Made by a program: the position numbers and the translations under genes. Source: an uncultured Paraprevotella sp. (lineage in GTDB: Bacteria > Bacteroidota > Bacteroidia > Bacteroidales > Bacteroidaceae). From it: a stretch of DNA of 64,000 bases. The stretch lies in the NCBI GenBank assembly GCA_944321365.1, contig CALULA010000001.1, positions 522,756 through 586,755 of the forward strand, read 5' to 3'. The notes under the pieces were generated by a model that worked only from the letters and a program-made list of their open reading frames with translations, was not told where the DNA came from and searched no databases. How positions within the stretch are numbered: the first letter of the stretch is position 1; each line of letters begins with the position of its first letter. Of the stretch, positions 26,353 through 34,564 are shown in pieces.

Positions 26353-26403
26353 CGGGCAGACGTGCGAAGCGACTCATCGTATCAGGCTTCGCACGTCTGC
26401 CCG
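26353..26403 (-). terminator. Strong hairpin ending the nadE transcript
   Basis: A perfect 18-base stem, CGGGCAGACGTGCGAAGC (26353-26370) with its complement at 26386-26403, and a 15-base loop. On the minus strand the stem is followed by TTTTGC, so it reads as the nadE terminator. The plus-strand side lacks a T run. Confidence 0.72.
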
Positions 26404-26440
26404 CTCAAAATCGACAGAAATGCCGCTTTGGCAGTTCCGT

Positions 26441-28372
26441 TTACTCCATCAGTTGATTACATTCCTCCAGCCATGCCGCAGATGAAGCGTCGCTCGGCAT
26501 GCGCCAGTCGCCCCTCGGACTGAGGCTGCAACTGCCGACCTTCGGGCCGTCCGGCAGACAAGAGCGCTTGAACTGTTGCGAGAAGAAACGGCGGAAAAAG
26601 GTTGTCAGCCATTTCTTTATTACTTCATCCGTGTATTTTCCGGCAAAAGCATATGTGGCCAGGAAGAATATTTTGGAGGGCCTGAAGCCGAACCGCAATG
26701 TATAATACAGAAAGAAATCATGTAGCTCATAGGGACCGACCAGATCCTCTGTTTTTTGTCGGATGTTGCCTTCCTCATCGGCCGGCAGCAGTTCCGGACT
26801 GATGGGCGTGTCGATGATGTCCATCAGAATAGACTGTGCTCCGTCGTCGATAATGCCATTGGCAATCCATTCGACAAGATGTTTCACCAACGTTTTGGGT
26901 ACGGAGACATTTACGCCATACATGCTCATGTGATCGCCGTTGTAAGTGGCCCAGCCCAAAGCCAGTTCCGACAAGTCCCCGGTCCCTACGACTATTCCGT
27001 TCATCTGATTTGCCGCATCCATCAGAATTTGTGTGCGTTCTCTGGCCTGGCTGTTCTCGTAAGTCACTCCACGGTCATCGGCAGCCAGTCCCAGATCTTC
27101 AAAATGTTGCAGACAGGCTTTCTTGATGCTGATTTCCCTGATCGTAACGCCCAGACTGTTCATCAGCCCTATGGCGTTTGTGTAGGTCCTGTCAGTCGTT
27201 CCGAATCCCGGCATGGTGATTCCGATTATGCCTTTCCGCGACAGCCCCAGACGGTCGAATGTCTTGACGCAGACCAGCAGGGCTAAAGTGGAGTCTAAGC
27301 CTCCGGATATGCCGACCACTGCAGTTTGTGCGCGTGTATGTATCAAACGCTTGGCCAGACCTTCTATCTGTATGGCGAAAATTTCCTCACACCGGTTGTC
27401 CAGTTCCTTACCGTTTGGAACGAACGGCGATGGATCCACCGGTCTGGTCAGCTCAATTTCTTTGGGTGTGAACAGTTCCGTGTCGATCTGTATGACCTTG
27501 TTGTCTTTCAGTTTGCCGACAGAGGCGGAGAATGTTGTATTGATTCTGCGTTCCGACCGCAGCCTTTCCACATCAATCTCGCTGAACACCAGCTGTTCCT
27601 TGAAGGAAAAGCGTTCGCTCTCGGCCAGCAGAATGCCGTTTTCGAATATCATGCCTTTACCGGCAAAGACCAGATCTTGCGTGCTTTCTCCGAATCCGGC
27701 TCCGGCAAAGACATATCCGGCGATACATCTTGCGCTCTGTTGCGCCAGCAGTGATTTCAGATATTCGTGTTTGCCGACCCCTTCATTGTCCGCGCTCAGG
27801 TTGAAAATGATTTCGGCACCTTTCAGCACCAGTCCCGAACTTGGCGGGATGGGTGCCCACACATCTTCACAAAGCTCTACGCCAAAGCTGCACGACGGGG
27901 TGTTGAATATGATATTTCGGCTCAACGGAACCATCTGTCCGCAAAGCAATACGCTCGTGTCGCCGTGAGTGTCTCCCGATGTGAACCAGCGTTGCTCATA
28001 GAACTCTTTATAATTAGGCAGATAGGTTTTTGGCACAATACCCAGAATCTTTCCTTTTTGTATGACCGCAGCGCAGTTGAGCAGCGTTCCATGACAGGAA
28101 ATGGGAAGCCCGATGATGGATATGATGTCCAATGAGCGGGTGAAATCAAGAATGCTGATCAGGCACATCTCCGCATCATCGAGCAGCAGTTGTTGGGCAA
28201 ACAAGTCGCCGCAAGTGTATGCAGTGATACATAGTTCCGGGAAACAGATGATCTCCACACCCTTGCCTTCGGCCTGAATGATAAGACTTTCAATCTGCTG
28301 TGCGTTATATTTGCAGTCGCCAACCTTGACGCTCGGAATGGCTGTAGCAATTCTGACAAAACCGTAATTCAT
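26441..28372 (-). CDS. nadE: Glutamine-dependent NAD(+) synthetase
   Basis: This two-domain enzyme of about 643 residues has an N-terminal nitrilase-like glutaminase (FPELCITAYTCGDLF with the catalytic Glu, KTYLPNYKEFYEQRWF with Lys, VELCEDVWAPIPPS with Cys) and a C-terminal NAD synthetase with the ATP pyrophosphatase loop VVGISGGLDSTLALL. It amidates nicotinic acid adenine dinucleotide to NAD using glutamine. The start MNYGFVRIATAIPS fits the family; the frame extends 30 codons further upstream but crosses the promoter at 28401-28433. Confidence 0.93.
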   Translation of the reverse strand: MNYGFVRIATAIPSVKVGDCKYNAQQIESLIIQAEGKGVEIICFPELCITAYTCGDLFAQQLLLDDAEMCLISILDFTRSLDIISIIGLPISCHGTLLNCAAVIQKGKILGIVPKTYLPNYKEFYEQRWFTSGDTHGDTSVLLCGQMVPLSRNIIFNTPSCSFGVELCEDVWAPIPPSSGLVLKGAEIIFNLSADNEGVGKHEYLKSLLAQQSARCIAGYVFAGAGFGESTQDLVFAGKGMIFENGILLAESERFSFKEQLVFSEIDVERLRSERRINTTFSASVGKLKDNKVIQIDTELFTPKEIELTRPVDPSPFVPNGKELDNRCEEIFAIQIEGLAKRLIHTRAQTAVVGISGGLDSTLALLVCVKTFDRLGLSRKGIIGITMPGFGTTDRTYTNAIGLMNSLGVTIREISIKKACLQHFEDLGLAADDRGVTYENSQARERTQILMDAANQMNGIVVGTGDLSELALGWATYNGDHMSMYGVNVSVPKTLVKHLVEWIANGIIDDGAQSILMDIIDTPISPELLPADEEGNIRQKTEDLVGPYELHDFFLYYTLRFGFRPSKIFFLATYAFAGKYTDEVIKKWLTTFFRRFFSQQFKRSCLPDGPKVGSCSLSPRGDWRMPSDASSAAWLEECNQLME

Positions 28373-28400
28373 ACTTTCAGACTTGATTTTTAGTATGATG

Positions 28401-28433
28401 CAAAGATAATATAAAGGCTTCAATAAAAACAAA
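28401..28433 (-). promoter_or_regulatory. Promoter for nadE
   Basis: On the minus strand TTTG (28433-28430), a 21-base spacer and TATCTTTG (28408-28401), about 29 bases upstream of the nadE ATG. This supports the shorter start. Confidence 0.62.
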
Positions 28434-28467
28434 AAAAGTTGTTGTTTATTAAAAAAAAGCATAGAGA

Positions 28468-28499
28468 TTTGCGCTTGAGTAGGATATATTATATATTTG
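28468..28499 (+). promoter_or_regulatory. Promoter for the Fur-family regulator
   Basis: TTTG (28468-28471), a 20-base spacer and TATATTTG (28492-28499) match the consensus exactly. Transcription near 28506 rules out the earlier in-frame ATG at 28497 and supports the ATG at 28530. Confidence 0.68.
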
Positions 28500-28529
28500 C
28501 ATTGGAAACATTACAATTTTATACTGGCA

Positions 28530-28952
28530 ATGATTAACAAAGATGCCTTAGACACTTTGCAGAAATGTGGAATCCATCCGTCAATCCAGCGGATTGCCAT
28601 CATGGATTATCTCCTTGGCCATCCCACTCATCCTACGGTGGACGAAGTTTATGTCGCCTTGTCGAAGGAAATTCCTACACTGTCTAAGACTACGGTCTAC
28701 AACACGCTTCGTCTCTTTGCGGAACATGGGGCAGTGCTGATGCTGACCATCGATGAGAAAAAGCTGTGTTTTGACGGTGTTGTTACTCCGCATGCGCATT
28801 TCATGTGCAAGCATTGTGGCCGCTTGTTTGATGTGATGCTGCCTGCCGATTGGGAACAGATCCGTCCGTCAGGGCAGGGGTATCGTGTGGACGAAACACA
28901 TATTTATTATAAGGGGATATGTAAAGATTGTGATATAAAGCTCAACAGCTGA
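28530..28952 (+). CDS. Fur-family regulator, PerR-like
   Basis: This protein of about 140 residues has a winged helix-turn-helix (HPSIQRIAIMDYLLGHPTHPTVDEVYVAL) and a dimerisation domain with metal ligands (TPHAHFMCKHCGRLFDV and a second CxxC, GICKDC). The two CxxC pairs form the structural zinc site. It lies directly before a rubrerythrin gene, so it is more likely a peroxide-sensing PerR than an iron-sensing Fur; it probably controls that gene and itself. Confidence 0.87.
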   Translation: MINKDALDTLQKCGIHPSIQRIAIMDYLLGHPTHPTVDEVYVALSKEIPTLSKTTVYNTLRLFAEHGAVLMLTIDEKKLCFDGVVTPHAHFMCKHCGRLFDVMLPADWEQIRPSGQGYRVDETHIYYKGICKDCDIKLNS

Positions 28953-29006
28953 ACGCTGAGTGGGCATAAAAGAATATTTGTCTAATTTAAATCAAAACGT
29001 AAGAAG

Positions 29007-29558
29007 ATGAAAAAGAAATTTGTTTGTACGGTATGTGGTTATATTCATGAAGGTACAGAACCCCCGGCCCAGTGCCCGCAGTGCAAGGCTCCGGCTTCAA
29101 AGTTCAAAGAACTGGTGGAGACAGAGCTGACTTTTGTAACGGAGCATGTCATTGGCATTGCCAAGGATGTGGATCCGGAGATCAAGAAGGGCTTGCAGGC
29201 CAATTTCGAAGGTGAGTGCACAGAGGTCGGAATGTATCTGGCCATGAGCCGTCAGGCAGATCGTGAAGGCTATCCTGAAATAGCTGAAGCTTTCAAGCGT
29301 TATGCCTTTGAAGAGGCTGACCACGCTTCTCGTTTCTGCGAGCTGCTCGGCGACATGGTATGGGATACGAAGACCAACCTGAAGAAGCGCATGGAGGCTG
29401 AGAGCGGCGCATGCTCCGGCAAGATGGATTTGGCTAAGATGGCTAAGGAGCAGAATCTGGATGCCATTCACGATACAGTGCATGAAATGGCCAAAGATGA
29501 AGCACGTCATGGCCGCGGCTTTGCCGGCCTGTATAACCGCTATTTCGGTGGCAAGTAA
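29007..29558 (+). CDS. Reverse-rubrerythrin-type peroxidase
   Basis: This 183-residue protein has an N-terminal rubredoxin-like iron site ([12 protein letters not shown] ... CPQCKAPA), followed by a diiron ferritin-like four-helix domain with paired E..ExxH motifs ([34 protein letters not shown]). The rubredoxin-first order marks the reverse rubrerythrin group, which reduces hydrogen peroxide in anaerobes with electrons from NADH via other proteins. It follows the Fur/PerR-type gene by 54 bases and ends at a strong terminator. Confidence 0.9.
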   Translation: MKKKFVCTVCGYIHEGTEPPAQCPQCKAPASKFKELVETELTFVTEHVIGIAKDVDPEIKKGLQANFEGECTEVGMYLAMSRQADREGYPEIAEAFKRYAFEEADHASRFCELLGDMVWDTKTNLKKRMEAESGACSGKMDLAKMAKEQNLDAIHDTVHEMAKDEARHGRGFAGLYNRYFGGK

Positions 29559-29594
29559 ATCGGGCCGATAATTCTGTTCGGACAGACATAAAAT

Positions 29595-29636
29595 ATCCCG
29601 TGAGGCAGGGCAGACCGCTTCACGGGATTATTCATT
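29595..29636 (+). terminator. Terminator after the rubrerythrin gene
   Basis: ATCCCGTGA (29595-29603) pairs perfectly with TCACGGGAT (29620-29628), followed by TATTCATTTA, a moderately T-rich tail. Confidence 0.72.
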
Positions 29637-29738
29637 TATATGATATGGCGTGTATGGACGGGCTATTGCCATAACGGAATGTTTCCATGCCGCCACGTTA
29701 TTACGCGCATCGGATGACTGTACATGCGGCAGAGCCGT

Positions 29739-30035
29739 TTATTCGTAGTCTTTCAGCCTTTTGGGATTCTTGGGGAACCAGCCTTTGAGCACTCGTTTGC
29801 GCTGATCGAACACCTCCAGTATCCCCCAAAAGGAGGAAAAGGATACGACACCGAAGATGATGCTCAGGTAAACGTTTTCCACATAAAGGGAAATGCCGCC
29901 ACAGAGAAGTCCGAGAAAGAGAAAGGCCCACCAGCATTTTGTTCCGAAATAGTATTCACCTTTGATGACCAAAGGATGAAACAGGCCGATAATCAGGAAC
30001 GTCGCCAGACCGATGAGTATACCCGTGAAGTTCAT
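29739..30035 (-). CDS. DUF4491 family small membrane protein
   Basis: This 98-residue protein has three hydrophobic segments (TGILIGLATFLIIGLFHPLVIKGEYYFG, WAFLFLGLLCGGISLYV, LSIIFGVVSFSSFWGILEVFDQ) and a basic tail. It matches DUF4491, a Bacteroidales inner-membrane family of unknown function. It begins two bases after the MATE stop on the same strand, so it is probably translated from the same message. A minus-strand TACCTTTG at 30067-30074 inside the MATE gene may give it a promoter of its own. Confidence 0.82.
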   Translation of the reverse strand: MNFTGILIGLATFLIIGLFHPLVIKGEYYFGTKCWWAFLFLGLLCGGISLYVENVYLSIIFGVVSFSSFWGILEVFDQRKRVLKGWFPKNPKRLKDYE

Positions 30036-30036
30036 G

Positions 30037-31380
30037 CTAATTACTGTCTATGAGTTTAATTTGCTGCAAAGGTAACACTTTATTTCTATACAACAAGTAT
30101 TGTATGAGGCTTCGTGCAGACAGATAGAGCAGGAAGGACAACCATAACGCGTGATTATGCCAGACGGGAAATAAGAAGAAATAGCCTGTGAAAAAGACAA
30201 TGGATGCACCAAACATGGATAAGAGCATCTGGCGCGTAGCCGTAAGTCCGATGAAAATGCCATCCCATACAAAAGCACCAAAACCGGCAAGGGGAATCAG
30301 AATCACCCATGGCAGATAAGAGGCTGCCGTAGTCCTGACAGACGGCTCGTCGGTCAGCAATTGCATCAGTCCGTGACCGCCGAATGCATAAACCAAAGTA
30401 AAGATAAGGGATACGCCTATACCCCACAGAAATAATGCCCGTACAATAGTGCGCAAAGCATGAAGATCCTTCGCTCCGATGCATTTTCCGGCAAGGGCCT
30501 CTCCGGCAAAGGCAAATCCGTCCATGAAATAAGAATATAGTGTGAAGTACAACATCAGCAATGCGTTGGCTGCCAAAATATAAGCACTTTGCTGCGCTCC
30601 GGCCGAGGTAAAATAGAGTGTCACACTGACCAGGCAAAGTGTACGGAAAAATATGTCGCGGTTAACGGTAAAGAATCTGCTGATGGCACTTCTTTTAAAT
30701 ACGTCGGCGGAAATGAAAATGCCGGACAGACATAACTTGCGTCGCAGGCGGCTGACATAGAAAAGCGCAAGAAACAGACCAAACCATTGTGCTGCCAGTG
30801 TACCCCATGCAACTCCGGCTACATTGAGTTGCAGTACAAATACGAAAAACAGACTGGCTACGATGTTGACTACATTCTGAATCACTGCGACATAAAGAGG
30901 GTAGCGGGCATTTTGCAAACCTATGAACCATCCCGTTATGCAGTATAGTCCGAGTACCGCGGGGGTGCCCCAGATGCAGATATCGAAGTATTCTTCGACA
31001 AAGACAGAAACAGACGGTTCCGGCGACATGATGAACAGTGCAAATTTCAGGATAAGCCGTTGCAGTCCCAACACAAGTATGGCTATAGCCGTTGCCGCCG
31101 ATAAGGAGCGGAAAAGCAGATTTTGCATCTCTGTTTTGTCTGACGCGCCATAAGCTTGTGAGGTCATACCGCTTGTTCCCATTCGCAGAAAAGCGGAAAT
31201 CCAGTATATCATGTTGAACACTGTACTGCCAATAGCGATGGCCCCAATGTAGGAGGCGGAACCCAGATGTCCGACAATAGCAAGATCGGACAACCCCAAT
31301 AAAGGTACCGTGATGTTGGACAGAATGGAGGGGAAAGCTATCTGTAGAATCTCTTTATGGTATTTTCTTTGGATATGCAT
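30037..31380 (-). CDS. MATE family efflux transporter
   Basis: This 447-residue inner-membrane protein has about twelve hydrophobic helices in two related halves (IAFPSILSNITVPLLGLSDLAIVGHLG at the start; LAANALLMLYFTLYSYFMDGFAFAGEALAGKCIGAKD in the second half). It is of the DinF-like branch, which exports cationic or aromatic compounds with Na+ or H+. It is the last chromosomal gene before the mobile element, whose dead integrase starts about 80 bases away. Confidence 0.9.
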   Translation of the reverse strand: MHIQRKYHKEILQIAFPSILSNITVPLLGLSDLAIVGHLGSASYIGAIAIGSTVFNMIYWISAFLRMGTSGMTSQAYGASDKTEMQNLLFRSLSAATAIAILVLGLQRLILKFALFIMSPEPSVSVFVEEYFDICIWGTPAVLGLYCITGWFIGLQNARYPLYVAVIQNVVNIVASLFFVFVLQLNVAGVAWGTLAAQWFGLFLALFYVSRLRRKLCLSGIFISADVFKRSAISRFFTVNRDIFFRTLCLVSVTLYFTSAGAQQSAYILAANALLMLYFTLYSYFMDGFAFAGEALAGKCIGAKDLHALRTIVRALFLWGIGVSLIFTLVYAFGGHGLMQLLTDEPSVRTTAASYLPWVILIPLAGFGAFVWDGIFIGLTATRQMLLSMFGASIVFFTGYFFLFPVWHNHALWLSFLLYLSARSLIQYLLYRNKVLPLQQIKLIDSN

Positions 31381-31463
31381 ACTTTATCGTGTAAGATAAT
31401 AAGATGTAATTGTAATGGTCAAGACTTGTTTTATGTTTCGTTTTATCACCGGACAAGATAAGT

Positions 31464-32588
31464 TTAACTAAGATTGCACACGGACATCTTTATGCCGATT
31501 TGAGCAACTGAAAACCTTTTCCTTTCATCTGCTGGTACACCACCGTCTGCTCCTTGCCCATGTTTCTCATTTTTGAACATCACCATTGTGCGTGGCGGTA
31601 TGTCATCGGGAAGCTGTGAAGCCAGCTTTGCGATAACCTTGTCCACGTTGTTATAATCCGTGTCCGTTAGAACTGCCAGCTTCTTACCCCGAAAGGACGT
31701 CTCGCCGTGTACTTGATAGCAGAGTGAAAGCCGGAAGTGCGGTTCTTCCTCCTTGCGCTCTCGCACTGACGGACGGTCGGTGAAAAAGATGAAGTCAAGC
31801 ACTTTCTCGTTCAGCCTCCATGCCGGTGTGAAGTCTATCATGATGTAGCCGCGCATTACCTTGTGACAACTACTGTGGTTCATCGCAAACGCCACCTCGC
31901 TGATTGACGCTCCGCTGTCGTTCTGTGCCACCGTGCCCCATGTGCGATGGAACGTGTACAACAAATAGTCTTCGTCCTTGCCCATGCCCATAGCCTCGCA
32001 TACCTGACGTATGTCTCCGTTCACGTTCGCGCTGAAGCTGTCATACGTCGTGTGCCTTTGGCTGAACACAAACAGGGTCGCCTTGAATACCTGCCTCATG
32101 CAGATAGGGTAATCCTTTGCCCGGTGCGTCCGATCCATGCTCTCTATCTACCTGTCTACGAAGTTTGATGTCAGGTGCGAGAACATCATGCGCATGGTGC
32201 CTGCACAATGCTCCATGTGCTGCAACGCCAGCTCATAGTTCCTTGCATTGCACTGTTGCCCCCGGTCTGTCATGCGGTTGATATGCTTGCGTGCATACTC
32301 TGAGAAACAGCTATCTGCTTCCTCTTTCAACAGGAACTCTGCCACCTCCTTGGCCGTCCAGTGCTCGATGTTCACTTTGTTCAGCTTCTCGTTGTACTCC
32401 AAGATACGTTGCGTGCAGAACTGAAGCACGAACGGGTCCTTAATCTCATTCGACTTCGTTAGCTCCTTACGGGTCACCATCTTGTCCGTCTTGATAAACG
32501 TTGATGCACGATGATGTGTTACTCTGATGTAAAAGGGATAGAAACCGTCCGCTCTCATAGTTCTCACTACTGCTTTCAATGTCGTCAT
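31464..32588 (-). pseudogene. Tyrosine recombinase (integrase) remnant: amber codon plus internal deletion
   Basis: The reading frame from 32588 gives an N-terminal SAM-like arm/core-binding region (MTTLKAVVRTMRADGFYPFYIRVTHHRAST ... MRMMFSHLTSNFVDR), then TAG at 32150-32148 where a Gln codon (CAG) is expected. The same frame continues IESMDRTHRAKDYPICMRQVFKATLFVF and jumps straight to SQRHTTYDSFSANVNGD and the C-terminal box YTFHRTWGTVAQND with the candidate nucleophile Tyr in MRGYIMIDFTPAW. The stretch holding the first catalytic Arg, roughly 100 or more residues, is missing. The integrase cannot be active, so the element needs help to excise. Confidence 0.85.
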
Positions 32589-32751
32589 AATCTGTGTCCC
32601 AATTATTTGTTACTAAAATCTGTCAACCTTTGATGACTAACTGAATTTGTTTGTACAACATCCGTACAACAGCATTGTCAAAACCATCCGACTTTTATAC
32701 AACAATTGCATCCAAACTGCTCATTTTCCGATGCGGGAATGCGCACAAATC

Positions 32752-32805
32752 CGAAAAAAAACAATAGGCGGCAATATGTTGATGCACAACTGATTGCCGC
32801 CTATT
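32752..32805 (-). terminator. Minus-strand terminator ahead of the integrase remnant
   Basis: A perfect 13-base inverted repeat, AATAGGCGGCAAT (32763-32775) with ATTGCCGCCTATT (32793-32805). Read on the minus strand the stem is followed by GTTTTTTTTCGG. It would stop transcripts arriving from the XRE gene. Between 32589 and 33145 no gene is visible; the stretch holds this hairpin, two direct repeats and another small inverted repeat. Confidence 0.8.
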
Positions 32806-32822
32806 TTACTAATGGTTAACCT

Positions 32823-32986
32823 CTTAGAGAGTATCCTCTACCGCAGCCTGCGCCGCATCAACATAAATTTGATATTCAATAACTTACGTTGCCAGTGTAA
32901 GCTAACAGTAAGCGAATATTTGTTTAATATTTATTTGATTCGAGGCTTCGACTTAGAGAGTATCCTCTACTGCAGCTTGGGCCGCA
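32823..32986. repeat. Two 35-base direct repeats, 129 bases apart
   Basis: Copies at 32823-32857 and 32952-32986 agree at 32 of 35 positions and begin CTTAGAGAGTATCCTCTAC, followed by a GC-rich half ending GCCGCA. Each copy contains a TAGAG...CTCTA hairpin with a six-base loop. Position between integrase remnant and XRE gene suggests recombinase or excisionase binding sites, or the attachment region; that is inference. Confidence 0.75.
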
Positions 32987-33008
32987 GCTTTTTAATTCTA
33001 ATAATCAG

Positions 33009-33033
33009 ATGCTTACACTGATTGTGTAAGCAT
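33009..33033. repeat. Small inverted repeat upstream of element genes
   Basis: ATGCTTACAC (33009-33018) and GTGTAAGCAT (33024-33033) are perfect complements with a five-base loop. A partial copy, GTGTAAGC, occurs near 32893. It could be a regulator-binding site; no tail supports a terminator. Confidence 0.55.
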
Positions 33034-33145
33034 ATTATATTGCACTGCACATAGCTTTCTTGCTATCACATATATCCCCTTGCTTATAGAATAAACGTTT
33101 TTGTTCCCATTAAAATGCAAACATGAATAGTAGCTTAAGCAACAG

Positions 33146-33625
33146 TTAATCTACAGCACATTCATTTTTTTCTGTCCTCCTTTCTTTTAAAAGTTCGATA
33201 ATGGCATCCTTGTCCTTCAAGTTAGAATCAAGGCGTGTTATTTGAGCATTCAGGCTATCTATCTGTTCTTTTAACAGTTTAATTGTTTCATTTTTATTTT
33301 CAACCTCAGATTGTACCTTGCTTAGTTGGGCCGCAAGCTCAGCATCGCCAATGTTATTGTGTGCATTTCCGTCCACTGCCACTGCGGCAAGGTAAGCGGA
33401 TATCTGATGCTGTACGGGGCAGAATAAGGTGAAGAAATTGAAGTCTAACGCCTCACTTACTTTAATGAGGCGTTTGGTTTCCATCGTTTCCCGTTCTAAA
33501 ATACGGTTAACGTGTTGCTGGGTTACGCCTATCCTGCGTCCAAGCTCAGATTTGCTTATTCTCAATTCTATGCGGCGCTTTTCTATCGCTTCACCCACAT
33601 GTATGTGTTTAATATCTATGTTCAT
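33146..33625 (-). CDS. XRE-family regulator with C-terminal coiled coil
   Basis: This 159-residue protein has an N-terminal lambda-repressor-like helix-turn-helix (EKRRIELRISKSELGRRIGVTQQHVNRILERETMETKRLIKVSEAL, residues about 14-60). From residue about 95 a heptad-patterned coiled coil follows (LAAQLSKVQSEVENKNETIKLLKEQIDSLNAQITRLDSN). This layout is frequent in Bacteroidales phage and element regulators. It diverges from the small replication-region genes starting at 33774, so it is probably the element's maintenance repressor. Confidence 0.8.
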   Translation of the reverse strand: MNIDIKHIHVGEAIEKRRIELRISKSELGRRIGVTQQHVNRILERETMETKRLIKVSEALDFNFFTLFCPVQHQISAYLAAVAVDGNAHNNIGDAELAAQLSKVQSEVENKNETIKLLKEQIDSLNAQITRLDSNLKDKDAIIELLKERRTEKNECAVD

Positions 33626-33773
33626 TTAGTTAAACCAATAATTTTGTAGATATAAACAGAAATCATTAAATAAATATTTGGCTGCATAAACATTTTTATG
33701 TTACTTTGCAGGCGTTAAATTTCTTATTTAGAGAATACAAAGTTAAACATTAAACATTAAACATCCAAAAGTC

Positions 33774-33965
33774 ATGGCAGAAAACTTGGAAAAAATCCGT
33801 CCCGTGCTTACCGCACTCGAAATTGGTGGTGAAGTTACCTTTCCCATTTCACGGCTGAAAAGCGTCCGCACGCAGGCCTCAGAGTTGGGTGCTATCTTTA
33901 ACCGTCTGTTCAAGACAAGAACAGACCGTGAGAATCAAACTATTACAGTCAAAAGAGTTAAGTAG
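33774..33965 (+). CDS. Small hypothetical element protein
   Basis: A 63-residue basic protein (MAENLEKIRPVLTALEIGGEVTFPISRLKSVRTQASELGAIF...). No family recognised with confidence. The pattern of a strand followed by SRLKSVRTQASELG resembles small phage or element proteins that accompany primases. It opens the rightward cluster divergent from the XRE gene, and three tandem TTAAACA heptamers (33743-33763) form its A-rich leader. The next gene starts six bases after its stop. Confidence 0.65.
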   Translation: MAENLEKIRPVLTALEIGGEVTFPISRLKSVRTQASELGAIFNRLFKTRTDRENQTITVKRVK

Positions 33966-33970
33966 CAAAT

Positions 33971-34288
33971 ATGCCTCTATTTCAGTTTCTTGACCATTTA
34001 ATTCCTTATGATACATTCCTGAATGACCTTGCTGCAAGGATTGTCAAGCTATTGAAAGCTGACCATGACGACCCGGAATATATCAGTCAAAGAAAAGCGT
34101 ATCAGATGTTTGGTCGCCGAAACGTTGAGAGATGGAGGCGTCAGGGGAAAATCGTGCCCTGTAAAAGGCCGGGAAAGGTTGAATACAGGACAGCCGAACT
34201 GCGCTTCCTACAACGTACCGTACAAGATTACTTTGACAGGCAACCATCAAATAGCCATAATAAGCAAGATGAAAATGCAAAACAATAA
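33971..34288 (+). CDS. Hypothetical protein with helix-turn-helix-like centre
   Basis: This 105-residue protein has a hydrophobic N-terminal helix region (FQFLDHLIPYDTFLNDLAARIVKLL), then YISQRKAYQMFGRRNVERWRRQGKIVPCKRPGKVEYRTAELRFL, which has the shape of a MerR/excisionase-type winged helix. It probably binds DNA within the element's control or replication module. No closer assignment is possible. Confidence 0.68.
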   Translation: MPLFQFLDHLIPYDTFLNDLAARIVKLLKADHDDPEYISQRKAYQMFGRRNVERWRRQGKIVPCKRPGKVEYRTAELRFLQRTVQDYFDRQPSNSHNKQDENAKQ

Positions 34289-34360
34289 ACTATTTTATGG
34301 CTATATATAAACAATCTATTAGTATATCAAATAAGGATGAGCAATATATAGGTATAATCA

Positions 34361-34564
34361 ATGAAAGAATTGAAACCAACATGCGACCCCAATGGTGTCT
34401 ATTCGGTCAAGCGCACTTGTGCTGAGCTTGGCGTAAGCCATAAGACGTTGCGTAAATATAGAGAGAACGGTTACATCAAGCCGGTTAACCCCGGTAATTC
34501 AAAGCGTCCTAAGTATTCGGGGCAATCCATTATCGAGTGCTGGCACACTTTGGCTAAATTATGA
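34361..34564 (+). CDS. Small MerR/excisionase-like DNA-binding protein
   Basis: A 67-residue protein with the pattern SVKRTCAELGVSHKTLRKYRENGYIKPVNPGNSKRPKYSGQSIIECW, a helix-turn-helix followed by a wing, as in excisionases and MerR-type heads. Its stop overlaps the primase start by four bases (ATGA), so it is translationally coupled to the primase and may load or regulate it. Confidence 0.72.
   Translation: MKELKPTCDPNGVYSVKRTCAELGVSHKTLRKYRENGYIKPVNPGNSKRPKYSGQSIIECWHTLAKL

Noticed and set aside
31380..31464. Searched the chromosome/element junction for a tRNA gene as integration target
   Set aside because: No cloverleaf or tRNA-like 3' end was recognised; the window shows no tRNA or rRNA gene elsewhere either.
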